From Streptomyces sp. M92 (GTDB lineage Bacteria; Actinomycetota; Actinomycetes; Streptomycetales; Streptomycetaceae): a DNA stretch of 64,000 nucleotides. The position numbers and the translations under genes were made by a program. This document shows, piece by piece, positions 1 to 10,286 of the stretch (its first letter is position 1; each line of letters begins with the position of its first letter). The stretch is from contig NZ_CP101137.1 in the NCBI RefSeq assembly GCF_028473745.1, forward strand, positions 4,898,001 through 4,962,000, written 5' to 3'. Under the pieces are notes generated by a model. That model ran no database searches, was not told where the DNA came from, and saw only the letters and a program-made list of their open reading frames with translations.

Positions 1-271
1 CGTGCACTCCGGCGGCTTCGAGACGGGCAAGCCCTACCAGAACGTCGTGGACACCTTCTCCACCTGGTACGGCAACGTCATCTACCTCGTCGCGATGCTC
101 GCCCTCGGCCTGCACATCCGCCACGGCTTCTGGTCCGCCGCCCAGACCCTCGGCGCCGGCAGCCGCACCCGCGACCGTGCCCTGAAGACCGTCGCAGGCG
201 TCCTCGCGCTGCTGCTCACGGTGGGCTTCATCGCCGTACCCGTGGGCGTCATGACCGGAGTGGTGAGCTGA
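1..271 (+). CDS. sdhC: Succinate dehydrogenase cytochrome b558 subunit, C-terminal part
   Basis: Membrane anchor of succinate:menaquinone oxidoreductase, which binds haem b and hands electrons to quinone. Only the last roughly 89 residues are present because the gene enters from the left window edge. The visible part starts in the extended HSGGF region, has a hydrophobic helix followed by LHIRHGFWSA, whose histidines fit the haem-ligand helix of the single-subunit (Bacillus/Wolinella type) cytochrome b, and ends with a last transmembrane helix. It stops one base before the sdhA start, so it is the first visible member of an sdhCAB operon. The identity is supported by both sequence and position. 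Confidence 0.93.
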   Translation, partial: VHSGGFETGKPYQNVVDTFSTWYGNVIYLVAMLALGLHIRHGFWSAAQTLGAGSRTRDRALKTVAGVLALLLTVGFIAVPVGVMTGVVS

Positions 272-272
272 C

Positions 273-2218
<1,946 letters not shown>

Positions 2219-2222
<4 letters not shown>

Positions 2223-2965
2223 AGCTCACCCTGCGCGTCTGGCGGCAGCAGAACGCCGACGCCGAAGGCGCCATGTCCACGTACGAGGTGGACGGGATCT
2301 CGCCCGACATGTCCTTCCTGGAGATGCTCGACACCCTCAACGAGGAGCTCATCCTCAAGGGCGAGGATCCGGTCGCCTTCGACCACGACTGCCGCGAGGG
2401 CATCTGCGGCGCCTGTTCGCTGGTCATCAACGGCGATGCCCACGGGCCCGAGCGCACCACCACCTGCCAGCTGCACATGCGGTCCTTCGAGGACGGCGAC
2501 ACCATCGACGTCGAGCCGTGGCGGGCCGCCGCCTTCCCGGTCGTCAAGGACCTGGTCGTCGACCGCTCGGCCTTCGACCGGATCATCCAGGCCGGCGGCT
2601 ACATCACCGCGCCGACCGGTGCGGCCCCCGAGGCCCACGCCGCGCCGGTGCCGAAGCCGGACGCGGACTTCGCCTTCGAGCACGCCGAGTGCATCGGCTG
2701 CGGCGCGTGCGTCGCCGCCTGCCCGAACGGCGCGGCGATGCTCTTCACGTCCGCGAAGGTCAACCACCTGAACGTGCTGCCCCAGGGGGCGCCCGAGCGG
2801 GAGACGCGGGTGCTGGACATGGTGGCGCAGATGGACGACGAGGGCTTCGGCGGGTGCACGCTGGCCGGCGAGTGCGCGACGGCTTGCCCGAAGGGCATTG
2901 AGCTGGTCTCCATCACCAGCATGAACAAGGAGTGGCTGCGGGCCACCCGCAAGGTGGCCAGGTAG
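2219..2965 (+). CDS. sdhB: Succinate dehydrogenase iron-sulfur subunit
   Basis: Electron-transfer subunit carrying three Fe-S clusters between SdhA and the cytochrome b anchor; 248 aa. The plant-type [2Fe-2S] ligands are Cys58, Cys63, Cys66 and Cys83. The C-terminal ferredoxin-like domain has CIGCGACVAACP (Cys158, 161, 164, 168) and a second set at Cys213, 219 and 223. The start is fixed by the ATGA overlap with sdhA, so the two are translationally coupled. A terminator hairpin follows 34 bases downstream, closing the sdhCAB operon. Confidence 0.96.
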
Positions 2966-2998
2966 CCCCACGGACGTTCGCCGGAAGGTGCGGACGGG

Positions 2999-3030
2999 CG
3001 GGGCCGGGAGAGGTGCTCATCCCGGCCCCG
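2999..3030 (+). terminator. Terminator hairpin after sdhB
   Basis: Perfect 11-bp inverted repeat (CGGGGCCGGGA / TCCCGGCCCCG) with a 10-base loop, 34 bases after the sdhB stop. There is no U-run, as is common for Streptomyces terminators. Confidence 0.7.
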
Positions 3031-3169
3031 TCTCGCATGCGCCCCCGGCATTCAGCAAGCGCACACCCGCTCTCCCGGCACTGGTCACGCGCAGTACAGC
3101 CGGCGTCGGAAGAACTGTGGCGGACCGCCCCGCGTCCAGTGGACCCGCCCCGTGACCAGGAGAGCACCC

Positions 3170-3943
3170 ATGACCGGCGTACTGACCGCAGACCGCCCCC
3201 CGAAGCCCGCCGCGCCCCACCGCTACACCGTCAGCCTCGCCCGGGACGAGGAGGACGTGCGGGCCGCGCAGCGGCTGCGGCACGACGTCTTCGCCGGGGA
3301 GATGGGCGCCCTGCTGGCGAGCCCGCAGCCCGGACACGACGTCGACCCCTTCGACGCGTACTGCGACCACCTGCTGGTGCGCGAGGAGACGACCGGGCAG
3401 GTCGTCGGCACCTACCGGCTGCTGCCGCCCGAGCGCGCCGCCGTCGCCGGACGGCTCTACGCGGAGAGTGAGTTCGACCTCACCGCGCTGGACGCCATCC
3501 GGCCCGGCCTGGTCGAGGTCGGCCGCTCCTGCGTGCACCCCGGCCACCGCGACGGCGCCGTCGTCGGGCTCATCTGGGCCGGCATAGCCCGCTACATGAC
3601 CGAGCGGGGCCACGAGTGGCTGGCCGGCTGCTGCTCCGTCCCGCTCGCCGACGGCGGCGCCCTCGCGGCCGGTACCTGGAACCGGGTGCGGGCCAAGCAC
3701 CTGGCGCCCGAGGAGTACCGGGTGCGGCCGCTGCTCCCCTGGGTCCCGCGCGCCTCGGCGGCGCCGGCCGGCCGCACCGAACTCCCGGCGCTGCTGCGTG
3801 GCTACCTCCGCCTAGGAGCCTGGGTCTGCGGCGAGCCCGCGCACGACGTGGACTTCGGCGTGGCCGACCTGTACGTGCTGCTGCCGATGAACCGGGTCGA
3901 CCCGCGCTATCTGCGGCACTTCCTCTCGCTCGTCCCGGCCTGA
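3170..3943 (+). CDS. olsB: OlsB-like GNAT N-acyltransferase (ornithine lipid synthesis)
   Basis: 257 aa protein of the GNAT-fold acyl-ornithine/haemolysin-type family. In that family OlsB moves a 3-hydroxyacyl chain from ACP to the alpha-amino group of ornithine to make lyso-ornithine lipid. Visible features are RLRHDVF near residue 45, the dyad VVGTYRLLPP and the EVGRSCVHPGHRD block that forms the acyl-donor site. The ATG at 3170 is preferred over the in-frame upstream ATG at 3152 because AGGAGA sits at normal spacing before it. The stop overlaps the start of a PlsC-type acyltransferase (TGATG), the usual olsB-olsA arrangement. Substrate is inferred from family and pairing. Confidence 0.8.
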   Translation: MTGVLTADRPPKPAAPHRYTVSLARDEEDVRAAQRLRHDVFAGEMGALLASPQPGHDVDPFDAYCDHLLVREETTGQVVGTYRLLPPERAAVAGRLYAESEFDLTALDAIRPGLVEVGRSCVHPGHRDGAVVGLIWAGIARYMTERGHEWLAGCCSVPLADGGALAAGTWNRVRAKHLAPEEYRVRPLLPWVPRASAAPAGRTELPALLRGYLRLGAWVCGEPAHDVDFGVADLYVLLPMNRVDPRYLRHFLSLVPA

Positions 3944-4761
3944 TGAGCGCCTGGCTGCCCACCGCGCCCTGCACCCCGGGGACGTGCGTGGGGCCGCGCC
4001 CGGCCGCGCGGGCCCTGCCGCGCGCCGTACTGCGGCTCACGGCGGTCGCCGTGCTGCTCCTCGCCGGCGTCGCGGTCGTCCTCACGCCGCTGCGCACCCG
4101 AGTCCCCGCCGTCCTGGTGCGGCGCTGGTGCCGCTGGACCGTGCGGGCCGCCGGTGTCCGGGTGCGCGTCACGGGCGCCGCCCCGCCCGAGGGCGGGCTG
4201 CTCCTCGTCGCCAACCACGTCTCCTGGCTCGACATCCCGCTCCTCGCCGCGGTGCGGCCCGCCCGGATGCTGGCCAAGAGCGAGGTGCGGCGCTGGCCGG
4301 TGGCGGGCCCGCTGGCCGCGCGGGCCGGCGTGCTCTTCCTGGAACGGGACCGGCTGCGGGCCCTGCCCGGCACGGTCGCCGCGGTCGCGCGGGCACTGCG
4401 CACGGGCGCCGCGGTCGCCGTCTTCCCCGAGGGCAGCACCTGGTGCGGACGCGCCCGCGGGCGTTTCAGCCGGGCCGTCTTCCAGGCCGCCCTGGACGCG
4501 GAGGTGCCGGTCCAGCCGGTGCGCATCCGCTACTGGAGCGGGGAGCGGGCGGTGGGTACGGCCGCCGCGTTCGTGGGCGAGGACACCCTGCTCGCCTCCC
4601 TGTGGCGGGTGGCGTCGGTACGGGGACTGACCGCCGAGGTCGAGGTGCGCCCCGTGCTCCCGCCCGGCCGCCACCACGACCGCCGCACCCTGGCCGCTGC
4701 CGCCGGGCCGGAGCACGGCCACCCCGGGGAAGCACATTCGAAAAGTATGCGCACTTTGTGA
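3943..4761 (+). CDS. olsA: OlsA/PlsC-like lysolipid O-acyltransferase
   Basis: 272 aa membrane-associated acyltransferase, probably adding the second acyl chain to lyso-ornithine lipid, or alternatively a lysophosphatidate acyltransferase. One hydrophobic segment lies at about residues 25-48. The PlsC catalytic block is NHVSWLD (HxxxxD), and the substrate-binding block is FPEGSTW. The start overlaps the upstream stop, so translation is coupled to olsB. The last 15 or so residues are not family-like and the DNA there turns AT-rich, so the extreme C-terminus may be a run-on extension. Confidence 0.83.
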   Translation: MSAWLPTAPCTPGTCVGPRPAARALPRAVLRLTAVAVLLLAGVAVVLTPLRTRVPAVLVRRWCRWTVRAAGVRVRVTGAAPPEGGLLLVANHVSWLDIPLLAAVRPARMLAKSEVRRWPVAGPLAARAGVLFLERDRLRALPGTVAAVARALRTGAAVAVFPEGSTWCGRARGRFSRAVFQAALDAEVPVQPVRIRYWSGERAVGTAAAFVGEDTLLASLWRVASVRGLTAEVEVRPVLPPGRHHDRRTLAAAAGPEHGHPGEAHSKSMRTL

Positions 4762-4833
4762 CGTATGTGCCGTTTTCGTACGGCTGATGCGGACATCCGG
4801 AAGGCAGGCACTCCGGAAGGAGGGTGATGCCAG

Positions 4834-5766
4834 ATGATCACCCGTGAAGAGATCGCCAACGTCCTGGACCATCCGGTCTACGACGGGGACGGCAACAAGA
4901 TCGGCGACGCCAAGCACGTCTTCTTCGACGACATGACAGGGCGCCCCGAGTGGGTGAGCGTCAAGACGGGGATGTTCGGCTCCAACGAGTCCTTCATCCC
5001 CATCCGTGACGCCGCGGTGGTGCAGGACCACCTCGAGGTGCCCTACCTCAAGGACCAGGTCAAGGACGCACCCAACGTCGACGTCGATGCGGGCGGCCAT
5101 CTGTCCGAGTCGGAGGAGCACCGGCTCTACGACTACTACGGCATCAACTGGGACAGCGTGCTCTCGGAAGCAGAGCGCACCGACGACGGCCGTTTCGCCG
5201 CCGGCCCGGGACCGGCGGGCACCGCCGGAGCGGCGGGGGCGGCGGGCACGGCCGGAATGGCGGGCACCGCCGGCACGACGGGCGGCATGGCCGGCCGTGA
5301 GGCGGGCACGGACCGCACCGGCATGCGCGACGACGACGCCATGACCCGCTCCGAGGAGCAGATGCACGTCGGCGTCGAGCGGCGGGAGTCCGGCCGGGCC
5401 AGGCTGCGCAAGTACGTGGTCACGGAAGAGGTCCAGCAGACCGTTCCGGTCAGCCACGAGGAAGTCCGGGTGGAGCGCGAACCGATCACCGAGGCCAACC
5501 GCGGGGACGCGCTGGCCGGACCGGAGATCAGCGAGGCCGAGCACGAGGTCACGCTGCACGAGGAACGCCCCGTCGTGGAGACGGAGACGGTCCCGGTGGA
5601 GCGCGTCCGGATGGTCACGGAGGAGCGTACCGAGGACGAGGTCGTCCGAGGCCGCGTGCGCAAGGAGCGGATCGAGGCGGAGACCGAGCGCTTCGACGAC
5701 GACGCGGCGCGGTTCGACGACGACGCGGCGCGCCTGGACGACAAGAGGAGGCCGGGTCCCGGGTAA
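4834..5766 (+). CDS. PRC-barrel and DUF2382 (YsnF-type) stress protein
   Basis: 310 aa soluble protein. The N-terminus (about 1-95) is a PRC-barrel domain (start MITREEIANVLDHPVYD), a fold found in photosynthetic reaction centre H subunits and RimM. Residues 120-160 form a low-complexity Gly/Ala/Thr linker built from AGTAG-type units. The C-terminal half is a charged DUF2382 region with repeated EE.VPV-type strands, as in Bacillus YsnF. It ends with a duplicated RFDDDAA segment. GGAAGGAGGG precedes the ATG. Family members are general stress proteins of unknown chemistry. Confidence 0.88.
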   Translation: MITREEIANVLDHPVYDGDGNKIGDAKHVFFDDMTGRPEWVSVKTGMFGSNESFIPIRDAAVVQDHLEVPYLKDQVKDAPNVDVDAGGHLSESEEHRLYDYYGINWDSVLSEAERTDDGRFAAGPGPAGTAGAAGAAGTAGMAGTAGTTGGMAGREAGTDRTGMRDDDAMTRSEEQMHVGVERRESGRARLRKYVVTEEVQQTVPVSHEEVRVEREPITEANRGDALAGPEISEAEHEVTLHEERPVVETETVPVERVRMVTEERTEDEVVRGRVRKERIEAETERFDDDAARFDDDAARLDDKRRPGPG

Positions 5767-5791
5767 CCCTCCGCGCCACTCACCGCCGGGC

Positions 5792-5822
5792 GGGGCGCCG
5801 GTGACGGTTCTACCGGCGCCCC
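5792..5822. terminator. Bidirectional terminator between convergent genes
   Basis: Perfect 11-bp inverted repeat (GGGGCGCCGGT / ACCGGCGCCCC) with a 9-base loop, between the stress-protein stop and the uvrA-like gene. The right arm overlaps the last codons of the latter. Confidence 0.65.
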
Positions 5823-8155
5823 GCGCCGCGCAGCGCCTCGGCCAGATACCGCGCCGTGGCGCTCCCGGCCGCCCGTGCCACCTCGGCGGGCGACCCCTCG
5901 GCCACGATCCGGCCGCCCGCGTCGCCGCCGCCCGGCCCCAGGTCGATCACGTGGTCGGCGCCCGCCGCCACGGCCATGTCGTGCTCGACGACGACCACCG
6001 TGTGCCCGGCGTCCACCAGCCCGTGCAACTGGCGCATCAGCACCTCCACGTCGGCCGGGTGCAGACCGGTCGTCGGCTCGTCGAGGAGGTACAGGGTGTG
6101 GCCGCGCCGTCCCCGCTGCAGTTCGCTCGCCAGCTTGATGCGCTGCGCCTCCCCGCCGGACAGCTCGGTCGCCGGCTGACCGAGCCGGAGGTAGCCGAGC
6201 CCGACGTCGAGCAGCGCGGCGAGACTGCGGGCCGCCGCGGGCGTGTCCGCGAAGAACTCCGCCGCCTCCTCCACCGTCAGGTCCAGCACGTCGGCGATGT
6301 TCCGCCCCCGGTACGCCACTTCGAGCGTCTCCGGGTTGTACCGCGCCCCGCCGCAGTCCGGGCACGGCGCGTACGTGCTCGGCAGGAACAGCAGCTCCAC
6401 GCTGACGAACCCCTCGCCCTGGCAGGTCTCGCAGCGCCCGCCGGACACGTTGAAGGAGAAGCGGCCGACGCCGTAACCCCGCTCGCGCGCCTCGCCGGTG
6501 GCCGCGAAGACCTTGCGCACCACGTCGAACAGGCCCGTGTACGTGGCGAGGTTGGAGCGCGGGGTCCGTCCGATCGGCCGCTGGTCGACCGAGACGAGCC
6601 GGCCCACCCCCGGCAGTTCCTCGGTGATCTCGCCGATCAGCGTCGACTTCCCCGAGCCGGACACACCCGTCACCGCGGTGAGCGCGCCCAGCGGGAAGCG
6701 GGCGGTCACCTCGCGCAGGTTGTGCCGGCTGACCGGGCCGACCGTCACCGACCCGCGCGGCGCACGCGGCGTACGGGCGGGCGCGGGGGAGCGGTCGAAG
6801 AGGTGACGGGCCGTCGCGGACTCGCCGACGCCGGCCAGCCCGTCGACCGGACCGCTGTAGAGCACCCGTCCGCCGTGTTCGCCCGCCCGGGGGCCCACGT
6901 CCACGATCCAGTCGGCGCCGCGCATCACGCCGAGATGGTGCTCCACCACGAACACCGAGTTGCCCGCCGCCTTCAGCCGCTCCAGCACCGTCAGCAGCGC
7001 CTCGGTGTCCGCCGGATGCAGTCCCGCCGACGGCTCGTCCAGGACGTAGACGACCCCGAACAGCCCCGACCGCAGCTGCGTCGCCAGCCGCAGCCGCTGC
7101 AACTCGCCCGCCGACAGCGTGGGCGTCGAGCGGTCCAGGCTCAGATAGCCGAGGCCCAGCTCGACGACGGGCCCGATCCGCGAGGCGAGGTCCTCGGTGA
7201 GCACGCGGGCCGTCTCGCCGTCCGTCGGCAGCGCGCCGGCGAGTTCCGTGAGCGGCAGCGCGGCCAGTTCGGCGATGGTGCGCCCGCCCACGGTCACCGC
7301 CAGGGCCTCGGGCCGCAGCCGCCCGCCGCCGCAGACCGGGCAGGGCGCACTGGTGAGGAAGCGTTCCGCCTTCGCCCGCAGCGTGGCGCTCTTCGTGTCC
7401 GAGAAGGTCTTCATCACGTACCGCCGGGCGCTCGTGTACGTGCCCTGGTACGGTCGCTGGATGCGGCCGGCGTCCCGTACCGGGTGCACGGTGACCACCG
7501 GCTGCTCGTCCGTGAACAGGATCCACTCCCGCTGCTCGGCGGGCAGCTCACGCCAGGGCCGGTCCACGTCGTACCCGAGCGCGTCGAGGACGTCCCGCAG
7601 GTTCTTGCCCTGCCAGGCGCCCGGCCACGCGGCGATCGCGCCGTCCCGGACCGACAGCGAGGGGTCCGGGACCAGCAGCTCCTCCGTCGTACGGTGCACC
7701 CGCCCGAGGCCGTGGCACTCCGGGCACGCCCCGGCCGCCGTGTTCGGCGAGAAGGCGTCCGAGTCGAGCCGCGGCGCGCCCGGCGGGTAGTCGCCGGCCC
7801 GGGAGAACAGCATCCGCAGGGAGTTGGAGAGGTTGGTGACCGTGCCGACCGAGGAACGGGACGTCGGTCCCGTGCGGCGCTGCTGGAGCGACACGGCGGG
7901 CGGCAGTCCGGTGACCTCGCCCACCTTCGGGGCGCCGACCTGGTGGATCAGCCGGCGGGCATACGGAGCGACCGACTCGAAGTACCGCCGCTGCGCCTCC
8001 GCGTACACCGTCCCGAAGGCCAGCGACGACTTCCCGGACCCCGAGACCCCGGTGAACACGGCCACCACGTCCCGGGGGATGTCCACGTCCACGCCCTTGA
8101 GGTTGTGCTCACGGGCGCCGCGCACCCGGACGTACGGGTCGTGGGGACTGTGCAT
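5810..8155 (-). CDS. UvrA-like ABC-type ATPase (UvrA2/DrrC type)
   Basis: 781 aa, shorter than housekeeping UvrA (about 950-1000 aa) and matching the UvrA2/DrrC class linked to resistance to DNA-binding drugs or to auxiliary excision repair. The first Walker A (GVSGSGKSS) is at residues 36-44, with a second (GVSGSGKST) in the C-terminal half. Zinc-binding CxxC pairs (CPECHGLG, CPVCGGGRLRP, CETCQGEG, CPDCGGAR) are present, as are two ABC signatures (LSAGELQRL and LSGGEAQRI). It is monocistronic and convergent with the stress-protein gene. No drug cluster lies nearby, so a repair or accessory role is as likely as resistance. Confidence 0.93.
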   Translation of the reverse strand: MHSPHDPYVRVRGAREHNLKGVDVDIPRDVVAVFTGVSGSGKSSLAFGTVYAEAQRRYFESVAPYARRLIHQVGAPKVGEVTGLPPAVSLQQRRTGPTSRSSVGTVTNLSNSLRMLFSRAGDYPPGAPRLDSDAFSPNTAAGACPECHGLGRVHRTTEELLVPDPSLSVRDGAIAAWPGAWQGKNLRDVLDALGYDVDRPWRELPAEQREWILFTDEQPVVTVHPVRDAGRIQRPYQGTYTSARRYVMKTFSDTKSATLRAKAERFLTSAPCPVCGGGRLRPEALAVTVGGRTIAELAALPLTELAGALPTDGETARVLTEDLASRIGPVVELGLGYLSLDRSTPTLSAGELQRLRLATQLRSGLFGVVYVLDEPSAGLHPADTEALLTVLERLKAAGNSVFVVEHHLGVMRGADWIVDVGPRAGEHGGRVLYSGPVDGLAGVGESATARHLFDRSPAPARTPRAPRGSVTVGPVSRHNLREVTARFPLGALTAVTGVSGSGKSTLIGEITEELPGVGRLVSVDQRPIGRTPRSNLATYTGLFDVVRKVFAATGEARERGYGVGRFSFNVSGGRCETCQGEGFVSVELLFLPSTYAPCPDCGGARYNPETLEVAYRGRNIADVLDLTVEEAAEFFADTPAAARSLAALLDVGLGYLRLGQPATELSGGEAQRIKLASELQRGRRGHTLYLLDEPTTGLHPADVEVLMRQLHGLVDAGHTVVVVEHDMAVAAGADHVIDLGPGGGDAGGRIVAEGSPAEVARAAGSATARYLAEALRGAGRR

Positions 8156-8219
8156 CGCGGGAAACTCCGTACGGTCTTCGGCCCGGTCGCTTCCGGGGAG
8201 GGGGACAAACCCCGCGATT

Positions 8220-9239
8220 CTACGCCGACGCGGTGGCCGCCGCCGTGCCGGTGACGCGGGCGAGCCGCCGGTAGGAGTCCAGCAGGGCCTCGCGGTCGTA
8301 CGTGCTCGTGGTGACCAGCACCTCCTGCGCGCCCGTGTCCCGGAGCAGGGTCTCCAGTTCCTCGGCGACCTGCTCCTCGGTGCCCGCGAGGTGTCCGGCG
8401 AGCCCTGACTCGTACAGGTCGCGCTCCTTGGCGGTCATCGTCCGGGCCTCGGCCTCCTCGGCCGGCGGCAGCGGCGGGAAGGAGCCGCGGGTGCGGGCCT
8501 GCGCCATGGACCAGGCCTCCGGGACCAGGAGCCGCCGGGCCGCCTCGGCGCTGCCCGCCACGGCGATGGTGCCGGAGACGACGACGTACGGCTCCCCGCC
8601 CCACTCGGAGGGACGGAACCCGGCGCGGTAGCGGTCGATGCCGCGCAGCATCCGGTCGCGGTCGCGCAGATCGCCGATGACCATCGGCAGACCGGCCCGG
8701 GCGGCCACGGCCGCGCCCTCGCCGATGGCCAGCACGAACGGCGGCACCGTCAGCCCCTCCGCCGGGCGGGCGTGCACCCCGGTCGGGGACGTGCCCCGGA
8801 ACCAGCCCAGCAGCTCGGCCAGTTGCGCGTCGAAGTCGTCGGCGTCGTCCTTGTCCCGGCCGAGCGCCCTGCGCACGCCGTCGGTGAAGCCCACCGAACG
8901 GCCCAGCCCCATGTCGATCCGCCCGGGGAACAGCGACTCCAGCACGCCGAACTGCTCGGCGACGACCAGCGGCCGGTGGTTGGGCAGCATCACGCCGCCG
9001 GTGCCGACCCGGACGCGGTGTGTGGCACCGGCGACGGCGGCGGCCAGCACGGTCGGCGCCGAGCCCGCCACACCGGGCACGCCGTGGTGCTCCGCCACCC
9101 AGAACCGGTGGTAACCCAGCCGCTCGGCCTCCCGCGCCAGCGCCACGGTGTCGCGCAGCGCCTCGGCGGCCGTGTGTCCCTCGCGGATGCGGGAGCGGTC
9201 GAGGACGGAGAAGCGGGTGGAGGCGATCACTGAGCTCAC
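8220..9239 (-). CDS. Luciferase-like (LLM class) flavin-dependent oxidoreductase
   Basis: 339 aa TIM-barrel oxidoreductase of the bacterial luciferase family, MsnO8-like subgroup, expected to use FMNH2 or F420. Family blocks are RFWVAEHHG (about residues 46-54), GTGGVMLPNHRPL and FPGRIDMGLGRSVGF. No substrate can be read from the sequence. The start is a GTG with no convincing ribosome site; a second in-frame GTG follows at codon 4. It is divergent from the HAD phosphatase gene with only 59 bases between them. Confidence 0.88.
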   Translation of the reverse strand: MSSVIASTRFSVLDRSRIREGHTAAEALRDTVALAREAERLGYHRFWVAEHHGVPGVAGSAPTVLAAAVAGATHRVRVGTGGVMLPNHRPLVVAEQFGVLESLFPGRIDMGLGRSVGFTDGVRRALGRDKDDADDFDAQLAELLGWFRGTSPTGVHARPAEGLTVPPFVLAIGEGAAVAARAGLPMVIGDLRDRDRMLRGIDRYRAGFRPSEWGGEPYVVVSGTIAVAGSAEAARRLLVPEAWSMAQARTRGSFPPLPPAEEAEARTMTAKERDLYESGLAGHLAGTEEQVAEELETLLRDTGAQEVLVTTSTYDREALLDSYRRLARVTGTAAATASA

Positions 9240-9286
9240 ACCGGGTTCAACGCCTGCGCGGCGCCAGGATTCCCGGCAGCGCGTTC

Positions 9287-9292
9287 TAGGGT
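9287..9292 (+). promoter_or_regulatory. -10 box of a leaderless promoter for the HAD gene
   Basis: TAGGGT lies exactly six bases before the GTG start of the downstream gene, and no ribosome site is present. This is the geometry of Streptomyces leaderless transcripts (TANNNT about 7 bases before +1). No clear -35 box is seen. Confidence 0.5.
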
Positions 9293-9298
9293 GGGCGG

Positions 9299-9790
9299 GT
9301 GACCGACAGCGAGAAACTCCCGGTGGCCGTGTTCGACCTGGACAACACCCTCGCCGACACCGCGCACCGGCAGCGGTTCCTGGAGCGCCGGCCCCGCGAC
9401 TGGGACGCCTTCTTCGCCGCCGCGCCGCACGACGCGCCGCTCGCCGAGGGCATCGCGCTGGTGCGGGAGAGCGCGGAGGAGTGCGAGATCGTCTATCTGA
9501 CCGGGCGGCCCGAGCGCTGCCGGCGCGACACGCTCGACTGGCTCGCCGCGCACGGCCTGCCCCGGGGGCCCGTGCACATGCGGGGCAACGCCGACCGGCG
9601 GCCGGCCCGGCGCACCAAGCTGGAGATCCTCCGGCGGCTCGCCCGGACCCGCGAGGTCAGGGTCCTGGTGGACGACGACGAACTGGTCTGCGACGACGCC
9701 GAACGGGCCGGGTTCACCGTCGTCCGGGCCCGCTGGGCGGCGCGGTCGGCCGAGTTGCGGGTGGCGCAGGAGCGTGAGGGCCGCACCTGA
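9299..9790 (+). CDS. HAD-family phosphatase
   Basis: 163 aa soluble hydrolase of the haloacid dehalogenase superfamily, possibly of the class containing the phosphatase domain of polynucleotide kinase. Motif I is DLDNTLADT (nucleophile Asp13, acid/base Asp15), motif II is YLTGRP, the conserved basic residue lies in RRTKLEIL, and motif III/IV is VDDDE. The GTG start is chosen because a TANNNT box sits six bases upstream and no Shine-Dalgarno exists, suggesting a leaderless mRNA. The substrate is unknown. Confidence 0.88.
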   Translation: MTDSEKLPVAVFDLDNTLADTAHRQRFLERRPRDWDAFFAAAPHDAPLAEGIALVRESAEECEIVYLTGRPERCRRDTLDWLAAHGLPRGPVHMRGNADRRPARRTKLEILRRLARTREVRVLVDDDELVCDDAERAGFTVVRARWAARSAELRVAQEREGRT

Positions 9791-9792
9791 GC

Positions 9793-9816
9793 GACCGGGC
9801 CCCCGGGCCCCCGGTC
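9793..9816. terminator. Short GC hairpin between convergent genes
   Basis: GACCGGG and CCCGGTC arms flank a C/G-rich loop between the HAD stop and the dodecin stop. It is a plausible shared terminator. Confidence 0.45.
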
Positions 9817-9819
9817 CGC

Positions 9820-10035
9820 TCAGTCCGTGTCCTCCAGGCGGAAGCCGAGCTTCAGGCCGACCTGCCAGTGCGCGACGCGCCCTTCCTCGATCTGGCCGCG
9901 GACCTGGGTCACCTCGAACCAGTCCAGGTTGCGCAGGGTCTCGGAGGCACGGGTGATGCCGTTGCGGACGGCCTGGTCGACGCCGTCGGGCGAGGTGCCG
10001 ACGATCTCGGTGACCCGGTAGGTGTGGTTCGACAT
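9820..10035 (-). CDS. Dodecin family flavin-binding protein
   Basis: 71 aa, full length for dodecin, a dodecameric storage and buffering protein for FMN/FAD or CoA. Typical blocks are MSNHTYRVTEIVGTSPDG, the helix AVRNGITRASETLRNLDWFEV with the flavin-stacking Trp, and the closing strand WQVGLKLGFRLE. A GGAAGGGAGC ribosome site precedes the ATG on the minus strand. It is monocistronic, ending against the HAD gene. Confidence 0.95.
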   Translation of the reverse strand: MSNHTYRVTEIVGTSPDGVDQAVRNGITRASETLRNLDWFEVTQVRGQIEEGRVAHWQVGLKLGFRLEDTD

Positions 10036-10144
10036 GCGGGTGCTCCCTTCCGCGGGCGGCGGTGTGCCGTCACTCCACCGTGCCCCAAGCCGGGACGTGG
10101 CGCGAGGCGTCGGGAGCCCCGGCGGAGCAACCGGCCGTCACCCC

Positions 10145-10173
10145 TTGACCTCGGCATTGGTCCATACCAACAT
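10145..10173 (+). promoter_or_regulatory. Promoter with DasR-like (dre) operator
   Basis: TTGACC (10145-10150) is a good -35 box, with a weak -10 (CAACAT, 10168-10173) 17 bases on. The palindromic core ATTGGTCCATACCAAC (10156-10171) fills the spacer and matches 11 of 16 positions of the DasR responsive element consensus as remembered. It lies about 115 bases upstream of the sugar-binding lipoprotein start. Confidence 0.55.
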
Positions 10174-10286
10174 GGCTGCCACCCGTTCGAGCTCCGGGCT
10201 CGTTCCCCCACGTCGGGTCTCCCTTCGCATGCGCAGGACTTCCCCGTCCGCGCCCGCACCTTGTTCGTCAGACAGAAGGACCCTCC

